A stretch of 38,825 nt of DNA from an uncultured Pseudobutyrivibrio sp. (lineage in GTDB: Bacteria; Bacillota; Clostridia; Lachnospirales; Lachnospiraceae), in assembly GCA_900546435.1 (NCBI GenBank), contig URCQ01000023.1:1-38825 (forward strand). Reading direction: 5' to 3'. Every line of letters begins with the position of its first letter. The first letter of the stretch is position 1. The notes under the pieces are model-generated. The model searched no databases, was not told the origin of the DNA, and saw nothing but the letters and a program-made list of their open reading frames with translations. Below are positions 6,539 through 13,861 of the stretch, piece by piece. The position numbers and the translations under genes are program-made.

Positions 6539-6588
6539 TAAAAGGAAAGATGTGAAAAAACGAAGAGCAGATAAAGGAGAAAATGAAA

Positions 6589-7881
6589 ATGAGTGAAAAA
6601 AGAAATTACAGATTTGAGACATTACAGTTACATGTAGGACAGGAAGAAGCAGATCCGGCAACCGATGCGAGAGCAGTTCCAATTTATCAGACAACATCTT
6701 ATGTGTTCCGCAATTCACAGCATGCAGCGGATCGTTTTGGACTTGCAGATGCAGGCAATATTTATGGAAGACTTACCAATTCAACACAGGGTGTATTTGA
6801 AGATCGTATTGCAGCATTAGAAGGTGGAGTTGCAGGTCTTGCAGTTAGTTCCGGTGCAGCAGCAATCAGCTATACGATTCAGGCACTTGCAAAGGCTGGG
6901 GATCATATCGTAGCACAGAAGACAATTTATGGTGGAAGTTACAACCTGTTAGCACATACGTTGAAGCTGTATGGTATTGAAACAACATTTGTAGATATTC
7001 ATAACCTCGAAGAAGTAGAAGCTGCTATTCAGGATAATACAACAGCTGTTTTCATCGAGACACTAGGAAATCCAAACAGCGACATTCCGGATATTGATGC
7101 GATTGCTGAAATCGCACATAAGCATGGTTTACCGCTTGCCATTGATAATACGTTCGGCACCCCATATCTGATTCGTCCACTGGAACATGGTGCGGACATC
7201 GTGGTACATTCCGCAACAAAATTTATTGGTGGACATGGAACCAGCTTGGGCGGTGTGATTGTTGATGGTGGTAAATTTGATTGGAAGGCAAGCGGTAAAT
7301 ATGCACCGATTGCAGAGCCAAATCCTAGTTATCATGGCATCTCCTTTGTGGATGCAGCTGGCCCAGCAGCATTTGTGACATATATCAGAGCCATTTTACT
7401 CCGCGATACAGGGGCAACAATTTCACCATTTAATGCATTTTTGCTGTTACAGGGAACCGAGACATTGTCACTTCGTATTGAACGCCATGTAGAGAATACG
7501 AAGAAAGTAGTGGAATATCTGGCAAATCATCCACAGGTAGAACATGTAAATCATCCATCTTTGCCGGATCATCCACAGCATGCCTTGTATGAAAAGTATT
7601 TCCCAAATGGTGGTGGTTCCATCTTTACCTTTGAGATTAAGGGCGGCCAGAAAGAAGCACATGAATTTATTGACAATCTGGAGATTTTCTCATTACTTGC
7701 AAATGTGGCAGATGTAAAGAGTCTTGTCATTCATCCGGCTACAACAACACATTCGCAGTTGTCACCAGAAGAACTGGCAGATCAGGGCATTAAGCCAAAT
7801 ACCATTCGCCTTTCTATCGGTACAGAACATATCGACGATATTATTGCAGATTTGGATCAGGCATTTGCAAAAGTAAAATAA
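6589..7881 (+). CDS. metY: O-acetylhomoserine sulfhydrylase (Cys/Met metabolism PLP enzyme)
   Basis: A 430-residue PLP enzyme that makes homocysteine from O-acetylhomoserine and sulfide, feeding methionine synthesis. Seen: FETLQLHVGQ near the N-terminus, PIYQTTSYVF, YGRLTNSTQ, and K211 in HSATKFIGGHGTS as the PLP lysine. The length (~430) fits MetY rather than the ~390-residue cystathionine enzymes. ATG 6589 is preferred because the AAAGGAG at 6573-6579 is nine bases away; ATG 6583 is in frame but only three bases from it. It has its own promoter with a CymR-like operator and a leader ORF. A hairpin terminator follows. Confidence 0.92.
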   Translation: MSEKRNYRFETLQLHVGQEEADPATDARAVPIYQTTSYVFRNSQHAADRFGLADAGNIYGRLTNSTQGVFEDRIAALEGGVAGLAVSSGAAAISYTIQALAKAGDHIVAQKTIYGGSYNLLAHTLKLYGIETTFVDIHNLEEVEAAIQDNTTAVFIETLGNPNSDIPDIDAIAEIAHKHGLPLAIDNTFGTPYLIRPLEHGADIVVHSATKFIGGHGTSLGGVIVDGGKFDWKASGKYAPIAEPNPSYHGISFVDAAGPAAFVTYIRAILLRDTGATISPFNAFLLLQGTETLSLRIERHVENTKKVVEYLANHPQVEHVNHPSLPDHPQHALYEKYFPNGGGSIFTFEIKGGQKEAHEFIDNLEIFSLLANVADVKSLVIHPATTTHSQLSPEELADQGIKPNTIRLSIGTEHIDDIIADLDQAFAKVK

Positions 7882-7896
7882 TACATGATAAAATAA

Positions 7897-7927
7897 AGAG
7901 GTGTCGTGAAAGCGGCATCTCTTTTTT
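7897..7927 (+). terminator. Terminator of metY
   Basis: AGAGGTGTCG and CGGCATCTCT form a ten-base stem with two G-U pairs and a six-base loop, followed directly by a run of T. Confidence 0.85.
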
Positions 7928-7948
7928 CTATGAGAGAAAAGGCTCCAT

Positions 7949-7974
7949 GGATGGAAAGAATATTTTTTCCATCC
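7949..7974. repeat. Hairpin just upstream of the response regulator gene
   Basis: GGATGGAAA (7949-7957) and TTTCCATCC (7966-7974) pair perfectly with a nine-base loop. No T-run follows. It lies 30 bases ahead of the response regulator start and may act in its leader or protect its mRNA. Confidence 0.4.
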
Positions 7975-8003
7975 GTCGAAATATACTGTGGAAGGATAAA
8001 GAT

Positions 8004-8708
8004 ATGCGTGTAATCATCGTGGATGATGAAGAAAAAATAAGAAGTGAGATAACATCGTATCTGGAAAAATTCGCACAAGAGAAGAAGATACAGATACAGA
8101 TTGAAAGTTATGATTGCCCGGCTGCTTTTTTACAAGAGTGCCATGCAAATGTGGATTTGATTCTTTTGGATGTAGAAATGCCGGGAATGGATGGTATTGC
8201 TTTGGCTCGCGAGATTCGTAAGAAAGATGAAAACGTACTTCTGATGTTTATTACGAATATGGCGCAATATGCACTGCATGGATATGAGGTGGAGGCCATT
8301 GATTATGTCATCAAACCATTGGGGTATCAGGAATTTGCGTTAAAGATGAAAAAGGCAATGCGCTACATGGGGCGTCATGAGAAAAAGCAGATGATGTTGC
8401 AGACAGTAGAAGGAATGCAGCCCATTGCAATCGATGATATTTTATATGTGGAAGTGATTCGCCATTACTTGCAATATCATACGAAAGCACACGTGTACGA
8501 AGTACGAGGTGCAATGAAAGAAGTAGAAAGTCAGTTGTCGCAGTATCATTTTGTCCGCTGTAACCAGAGCTATCTTGTTAATTTGGCAAAAGTGCAGTGT
8601 ATACAGGGAAATAATGTTGTGGTCGGACATGATGAATTGCCAATCAGCCGAAATAAAAAGGCATCTTTTGTGGATGCGCTGACAAGGTATATAGGAGGTA
8701 TGCTATGA
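8004..8708 (+). CDS. LytTR-family response regulator
   Basis: A 234-residue two-domain regulator. The receiver domain (1-~120) has the acidic pair in IIVDDEE, the phospho-accepting D56 in LILLDVEMPGMDG and the conserved lysine in IDYVIKPL. The LytTR DNA-binding domain (~135-230) has VEVIRHYLQYHT and FVRCNQSYLVNL, followed by ISRNKK. This is the AgrA/VirR/LytR architecture. ATG 8004 is used because the receiver fold begins there and GGAAGG precedes it; the frame extends back to 7947 without support. Its stop overlaps the start of the kinase gene by four bases (ATGA), so the pair is translationally coupled. Targets are unknown; the GH3 genes downstream are candidates by position. Confidence 0.9.
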   Translation: MRVIIVDDEEKIRSEITSYLEKFAQEKKIQIQIESYDCPAAFLQECHANVDLILLDVEMPGMDGIALAREIRKKDENVLLMFITNMAQYALHGYEVEAIDYVIKPLGYQEFALKMKKAMRYMGRHEKKQMMLQTVEGMQPIAIDDILYVEVIRHYLQYHTKAHVYEVRGAMKEVESQLSQYHFVRCNQSYLVNLAKVQCIQGNNVVVGHDELPISRNKKASFVDALTRYIGGML

Positions 8709-10084
8709 TACAGTTGTCTGCACTTGATATTTTTGAAGAATTGCGGTTTGTCTGGGAACTTTTATTAGCAGAAATCCTTTTTGCATCCTGTTTTACCAGA
8801 AGAAGACAGGAAAACAAATGGCTTTTTCCAGTAGGAATGATTGTATTTAGCCTGTTGGCGCAGATTTATGTGCTGTATGTATTGGAACTGACAAAAAGAG
8901 TATCTGGGATATGGATTGGCGTTATTAATATTGCGTGGTATGTATTGCTTTCTGCCATGACGGTTTTTTGGATGTACCGCTGTTTTGAGATGACAAAAGC
9001 GGATGCTATTTTCCTGGGAGCAGGAGCTTATAGTTTACAGCACCTGGAGTATGTTGTGGTCAATGAGGTTGTGGCGCGAGGTCTTTGTAACCAACTGCTT
9101 TCTCAATTGGTGTTGTATGGTTTATTGTGTGCATTTACAACGCTGTTTTTCTATAGCATTTTTTATCGCATCTTTCGCGTGAAGCTAAAGGAGAGTGGAG
9201 GACGTATTTTTGAAGATACATCTAATAATATAGCTTTCTGTGGAATGTTGTTTGTTCTTGTGTACCTGGCAACGTTTATGTGCCAGACGATTTTTGTGGG
9301 TGATTCCTATACATATGAGCATGTGAATTATATAGGTGCAACGGTTGATTTTTTGATTTGCATTCTTCTTCTATGGGTGCAGCATGGAATTTTACAGATA
9401 CGAAATATCAATCAGGAAAAAGAGATTGTCGAGCATCTGTTATATGAAAGAAAGCGACAATATGAATTATCGCGCGAAAACATTGAAACCATCAATCACA
9501 AGTGCCACGATCTAAAACATCAGATTCGCGCATTAGAACATGTCAGCGAGGGGGAACGCAGCAATTATATTCGCGAACTGGAAGATGCGATTGGAATATA
9601 TGATGCTGTTGTAGAGACAGGAAATGAGGTTGTAAATACCATTATTTCGGAAAAAGCATTGATTTGTGGAAGACGCGACATACGACTTTCCTGCATGGTA
9701 GATGCCAGTCATCTTGATTTTATGAGTACGTTAGATATTTATGCACTGCTTGGAAATGCGTTGGACAACGCGATTGAAAGCGTAAGCAGATATGCGGATA
9801 AAGATAAGAGGATCATTAGTCTGACCATATGCGCGGTAGGTGATTTTCTTAGTATTCAGATTAATAATTATTGTGAGGATAACGTTGTGTTTACAGATGG
9901 ACTTCCGATGACGACAAAGCGCAACAAGGATTATCATGGATTTGGGATGAAGAGTATGAGGCATCTTGCAAAAAAATATGGAGGTTCCATGGCAACCAGT
10001 ATAGCGGACAATATGTTTACACTTCAGATATTGCTGCCGATGCCACGTGAATTCTTACGTCTCTATAAGGAGGCAAAACAGTAA
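8705..10084 (+). CDS. GHKL-type membrane sensor histidine kinase (AgrC-like)
   Basis: A 459-residue kinase. About six hydrophobic segments fill residues ~15-230. A coiled-coil linker (~235-265) leads to the phospho-accepting H268 in CHDLKHQIRAL, the AgrC/VirS-type H-box. The ATPase domain shows NALDNAIESV (N-box) and HGFGMKSMRHLAKKYGG (G-box). It overlaps the response regulator by four bases and is clearly its partner. Kinases of this class often sense peptides, but no agrB/agrD-like genes are present. The neighbouring exported GH3 raises the possibility that the signal is a sugar or cell-wall fragment; this is inference. Confidence 0.88.
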   Translation: MIQLSALDIFEELRFVWELLLAEILFASCFTRRRQENKWLFPVGMIVFSLLAQIYVLYVLELTKRVSGIWIGVINIAWYVLLSAMTVFWMYRCFEMTKADAIFLGAGAYSLQHLEYVVVNEVVARGLCNQLLSQLVLYGLLCAFTTLFFYSIFYRIFRVKLKESGGRIFEDTSNNIAFCGMLFVLVYLATFMCQTIFVGDSYTYEHVNYIGATVDFLICILLLWVQHGILQIRNINQEKEIVEHLLYERKRQYELSRENIETINHKCHDLKHQIRALEHVSEGERSNYIRELEDAIGIYDAVVETGNEVVNTIISEKALICGRRDIRLSCMVDASHLDFMSTLDIYALLGNALDNAIESVSRYADKDKRIISLTICAVGDFLSIQINNYCEDNVVFTDGLPMTTKRNKDYHGFGMKSMRHLAKKYGGSMATSIADNMFTLQILLPMPREFLRLYKEAKQ

Positions 10085-10128
10085 AAAATAGAATAAGGAT
10101 ACCATTTGTGTCAAAAAACGTCCAGATG

Positions 10129-10160
10129 TGCCAGACCTCTTGTGAGGCCTGGCATTTTTT
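10129..10160 (+). terminator. Terminator of the two-component operon
   Basis: TGCCAGACCTC (10129-10139) and GAGGCCTGGCA (10144-10154) form an 11-bp stem with one G-U pair and a four-base loop, followed by six T. It separates the kinase from the GH3 gene. Confidence 0.92.
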
Positions 10161-10213
10161 ATTATGTTACATAGCAGAAAGAAAAACCGAAAGGTGATCG
10201 AAGGAGGAGAAAC

Positions 10214-13200
10214 ATGAAAGCAAAACCATTTAACAAAACAAAGTCTATTGTGACTTATGTGGTTTGCGTAATCCTGATTGTGGCTTTGGCGATAGGAAAT
10301 TATTTTGCCTATTTGTACAAGGACTTAATCACGGTTTATACGAGTGGTTCTGATGTGGTTACGACAGATGAATCTGCAAAAGTTTGTCAGACCATTGAGG
10401 AAGAAGGCATGGTCTTGTTAAAAAATGACAAGGGATTGCCACTGAAAGAAGGAGCCAAGGTATCTTTACTTGGAGAGGATTCCGTGGATTTTGTCTATGG
10501 GGGTGCTGGTTCAGGCTCGGTAGATACATCTTTGGCATTAAATCTGAAAAAGGCGATGGAAAAATCGGGATTTGAAGTCAATGAGACACTTTGGGACTTT
10601 TACGACAAAGGAGCAGGAAAAGATTACCGTAAAAGTGTTCCGGATGAAACAGGCGCGGGAGAGTTTTCGGTGGGAGAAGTTCCTGCGGATGTTTACACTG
10701 ATGATGTAAAAAACAGTTTTAAAGAGTATAACGATGCGGCTGTTGTTTGTATCGGACGTAGCGGCGGAGAAAGTGCAGACATTCCAACCGAACCGCTTGC
10801 CAGCGGATACACTTATTTGGAACTGGATCAGAACGAACGGGATATGCTTACCATGGCATGCGAAAATTTTGATAATGTTGTTGTTTTGGTTAACTCCAAC
10901 AATGCGATGGAACTTGGATTTTTAAATGAGGAAGCATATAAAAATGTGAAAGCCTGCGTCTGGGTTGGTGGTGTTGGACAGGAAGGTATCAAAGCAGTAG
11001 CAGAAGCGTTAGCAGGAAAAACGAATTTCTCAGGTCATCTGGCAGATACCTATGCGTATGATTCTCTAAGCGCGCCGTCTGCACAGAATATCGGAGATTT
11101 CACCATTACAAACAGCAATGTGACAAATGGTACCAAATATATTGCGTATGCAGAGGGTATCTATGTTGGCTATCGTTATTATGAGACACGTTATGAAGAT
11201 GCAGTTATGGGAACAGGAAATGCAGGAGACTATGATTATACAAAGACAGTACAGTTCCCATTTGGTTACGGCCTTTCCTATACGGATTTTGCGTGGTCAG
11301 ACTATTCTGTTGCAGAAAAGGATAATACCTACGAAGTCAGTGTTACTGTAAAAAATACCGGTGATGTTGCAGGAAAAGATGTAGTAGAAGTGTACATGCA
11401 ATCACCTTATACCGCGTATGATAAGGAAAATGGCATTGAGAAATCTGCTGTGGAATTGGTTGGCTTTACCAAGACAGATACAATAGAGCCAGGAAAAGAG
11501 CAAACGGTTACCGTTACCGTAGATAAGGAAGTTATGAAGACGTATGATGCTGCAAATGCGAAGACTTATGTGGTTGATGCGGGAGACTATTTCTTTACAG
11601 CGGCAAGTGATGCGCATGAAGCAATCAATAATATTTTAGCAGCCAAAGGCTATACAACACAAAACGGTATGGATGCCGATGGTAATGCAAAAATGACATA
11701 CAAAACAAGCGTAGATGCATTGGATACGACAAGTTATGCAAAAGCGACAGAAACGGGTAAGGAAGTGACAAATCAGTTTGATGATGTAGACCTTCGTTAC
11801 TATGATGATACATTTACATACCTGACTAGAAATGACTGGACAGGAACTTTCCCTGCAACTTATGCAGATGGCAGCATGACAGCAAGCGATGAGCTGCTTG
11901 CAGACCTTGCATGGGATCGAAGTGATGCTGTTGTAAATGATGGAAGCAAAATGCCGGAATTTTCCAAGGATGGAGAAAAGAAGGTAGCGGATGCAAAAGA
12001 TGCGGCATATGATGATCCTATATGGTCAGAATTAGTCAGCGAGTTGTCTGCGGAAAAGGCAATGCAACTGGTACGTCAGGGTGGTTATGCAACCATTCAG
12101 GCAGATGATATCGGACTTCCGGCAACCACAGATAAAGACGGTACCTCCGGTATTTCCGGAACACTGGTCGGTGGACAGTCTGCTATGGCATATCCGGTAG
12201 AAGCCGTGATGGCTTGTACCTGGAATACAGATCTTTTGTATGAAATGGGACTCAGTCTTGGCGAGGACTCTATCAACACAGGCGTTGCCGGCTGGTATGC
12301 ACCGGGTGTTGACATTCATCGTTCTCCGTACAGCGGACGTAACTTTGAATACTTCTCAGAGGATGGCTTCCTTTCCGGTCAGTTGGCAGGAAATGAGGTT
12401 AAGGGCGCAAGAGAAAAAGGCGTTATCACTTATATGAAGCACTTTGCTTTGAACGATCAGGAGACCAACCGTTATGGCGGTGCTATGTTTGCAAATGAGC
12501 AGGCAATCCGTGAAATTTACTTAAAGGGATTTGAATATACCGTTACGATCGGAAATACCAACGCAGCCATGGCTGGTATGAACCGTATCGGTGCCCGTTG
12601 GGTCGGCGCACACAAGGGACTTATGACCAATGTACTCCGTGGTGAATGGGGATTTGAAGGTATGGTCATCACAGACCAGGCTTCCGTACCGGCAATGTTC
12701 TATCAGGATATCGTATCCGGTCTTGCGGCAGGAACCGACCTGTGGCTGAACACCAACAAGAGTTACTGGGCACTGGATTCCTACGCAGAGGAAGATGGAA
12801 GTACGACAGACTGGACATCCAATGCGACTGTTATGAACAATGTGGCACGCGCTGCAAAGAATGTGATCTATGCAGTTGGTACATCCAATGCCATGGACAG
12901 CGTTTCCGATGACGGAACGGTGGCAAGCCAGAAGGCTCCATGGGAGATCGCACTGATAATCTTAGATATTATTGTCTTTGGTATTTGTGGACTTTTGATC
13001 ATCTTGACCAGCATCCGTTGGGCAAAATATGCAAAGAGTCTGCCAAAGCAGGAAGAAGAAGGAGATGATATTGTGAAGAAGAATAAAGTTGTTGTTTTAG
13101 TGATCGTCGCAGTGATCGTTGGTCTTTTGGTCGGTGGACTGGGTGTTAAGTTCCTTGGAGGATCCAAGTCTTCCGGCAATGCAGGAAATTCTGCTGCATC

Positions 13201-13642
13201 TGATGCTGGTGCGGCAAATGGTAGTGTATACATTTTTGGTGAAGATAAGGAAAATTCCTATGGCGGAACCGATTATGATGAATATCAGTTGACATTGAAG
13301 GAAGATGGCACGTATGAGATGGTAATGACAGAAGCAACATATGCGTATAATATGCTTCTTGCGCATACTTCTGTAACGACATATGGTACATATGAAAAGG
13401 GTGATTCTTCTGATGGGGCAACGGCATGTAAGTTATCAGAGGCAACACGTATTGTTTACAATAGTTATTCTGATGTTGGAGGATACAATTTGTCATATGA
13501 TACAGATAGCATCGATGAATACCCGATTGAATTACCAGGTGGTGTTATGACAGAAAAAGAAGATTTCTTTGCCCAATATGGTGCAGAGAGAACGGCTTAT
13601 TTGGATGAATCACATCCAAGTCAGATGTCTTTTGAAGAATAG
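10214..13642 (+). CDS. Membrane-anchored, domain-permuted GH3 glycoside hydrolase with extra C-terminal domain
   Basis: A 1142-residue protein. A membrane segment at 11-35 anchors it with the bulk outside. The GH3 domains are in swapped order. The C-terminal-type domain comes first (GMVLLKNDKGLPL near 65), then a fibronectin-III-like part (~380-470, after FPFGYGLSYTDF). The TIM-barrel domain comes last (~640-905), with SGRNFEYFSEDG, K742-H743 in MKHFALND and the putative nucleophile D821 in GMVITDQAS. Order-swapped GH3 enzymes are known in rumen and gut clostridia. Then follow a second membrane segment (~911-932), a charged loop, a third at ~958-978 and a Ser/Gly/Ala linker. Last comes a ~150-residue outer domain I do not recognise. 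Likely a cell-surface beta-glycosidase; substrate unknown. AAGGAGGAG precedes the ATG. Confidence 0.88.
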   Translation: MKAKPFNKTKSIVTYVVCVILIVALAIGNYFAYLYKDLITVYTSGSDVVTTDESAKVCQTIEEEGMVLLKNDKGLPLKEGAKVSLLGEDSVDFVYGGAGSGSVDTSLALNLKKAMEKSGFEVNETLWDFYDKGAGKDYRKSVPDETGAGEFSVGEVPADVYTDDVKNSFKEYNDAAVVCIGRSGGESADIPTEPLASGYTYLELDQNERDMLTMACENFDNVVVLVNSNNAMELGFLNEEAYKNVKACVWVGGVGQEGIKAVAEALAGKTNFSGHLADTYAYDSLSAPSAQNIGDFTITNSNVTNGTKYIAYAEGIYVGYRYYETRYEDAVMGTGNAGDYDYTKTVQFPFGYGLSYTDFAWSDYSVAEKDNTYEVSVTVKNTGDVAGKDVVEVYMQSPYTAYDKENGIEKSAVELVGFTKTDTIEPGKEQTVTVTVDKEVMKTYDAANAKTYVVDAGDYFFTAASDAHEAINNILAAKGYTTQNGMDADGNAKMTYKTSVDALDTTSYAKATETGKEVTNQFDDVDLRYYDDTFTYLTRNDWTGTFPATYADGSMTASDELLADLAWDRSDAVVNDGSKMPEFSKDGEKKVADAKDAAYDDPIWSELVSELSAEKAMQLVRQGGYATIQADDIGLPATTDKDGTSGISGTLVGGQSAMAYPVEAVMACTWNTDLLYEMGLSLGEDSINTGVAGWYAPGVDIHRSPYSGRNFEYFSEDGFLSGQLAGNEVKGAREKGVITYMKHFALNDQETNRYGGAMFANEQAIREIYLKGFEYTVTIGNTNAAMAGMNRIGARWVGAHKGLMTNVLRGEWGFEGMVITDQASVPAMFYQDIVSGLAAGTDLWLNTNKSYWALDSYAEEDGSTTDWTSNATVMNNVARAAKNVIYAVGTSNAMDSVSDDGTVASQKAPWEIALIILDIIVFGICGLLIILTSIRWAKYAKSLPKQEEEGDDIVKKNKVVVLVIVAVIVGLLVGGLGVKFLGGSKSSGNAGNSAASDAGAANGSVYIFGEDKENSYGGTDYDEYQLTLKEDGTYEMVMTEATYAYNMLLAHTSVTTYGTYEKGDSSDGATACKLSEATRIVYNSYSDVGGYNLSYDTDSIDEYPIELPGGVMTEKEDFFAQYGAERTAYLDESHPSQMSFEE
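13073..13642 (+). other. Possible internal gene start within the GH3 (relic of a fused membrane protein)
   Basis: Codon 954 of the GH3 is GTG at 13073, in frame, with an AAGGAG Shine-Dalgarno (13059-13064) eight bases before it. Translation from here would give a 189-residue protein: a short basic start (KKNK), one strongly hydrophobic segment, a Ser/Gly/Ala linker and a domain with many Tyr, Thr and acidic residues. This is the layout of a stand-alone membrane-anchored outer protein. It suggests that two neighbouring genes became one by loss of a stop, or that the second product is still made separately. Confidence 0.4.
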
Positions 13643-13660
13643 TTAGAAAGTTTAAAAAAA

Positions 13661-13693
13661 GGGTGTCGCTTTTCTATGGCGATGCCCTTTTTA
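13661..13693 (+). terminator. Terminator of the permuted GH3 gene
   Basis: GGGTGTCGC and GCGATGCCC flank an eight- to ten-base loop and are followed by TTTTT. An A-run precedes the stem. Confidence 0.85.
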
Positions 13694-13819
13694 CAAAATT
13701 AAAAACATAAGTACAAACGATTGCCTGCGGAATGCTTTATTCTAACTAGGAAAGAAAGTTGCAATTTATGACGCAAAAGATACAGATTGTGCCATAAGGA
13801 TAGCAGGGACAAAAAAACA

Positions 13820-13828
13820 TGTTATGAT
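13820..13828 (+). promoter_or_regulatory. Possible extended -10 promoter for the second GH3
   Basis: TGTTATGAT fits the extended -10 pattern, about 34 bases ahead of the chosen start. No good -35 is seen. A start here would exclude the longer frame from 13787. Confidence 0.35.
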
Positions 13829-13861
13829 AGCATCAACAAAGAGGATGAGAGGAAGAAGGAT

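Noticed and set aside
6185..6718. Minus-strand ORF of 177 codons across the right palindrome arm and the metY start
   Set aside because: It is antisense to the metY promoter, leader and N-terminus, has no ribosome binding site and looks like a by-product of the repeat.
7982..7987. TATACT as a -10 for the response regulator
   Set aside because: No -35 at the right distance, and the start point would fall only about ten bases from the ATG, upstream of no usable ribosome binding site.
12868..13496. Overlapping minus-strand ORFs within the 3' part of the permuted GH3
   Set aside because: Low-complexity translations opposite a strong coding frame; shadows.
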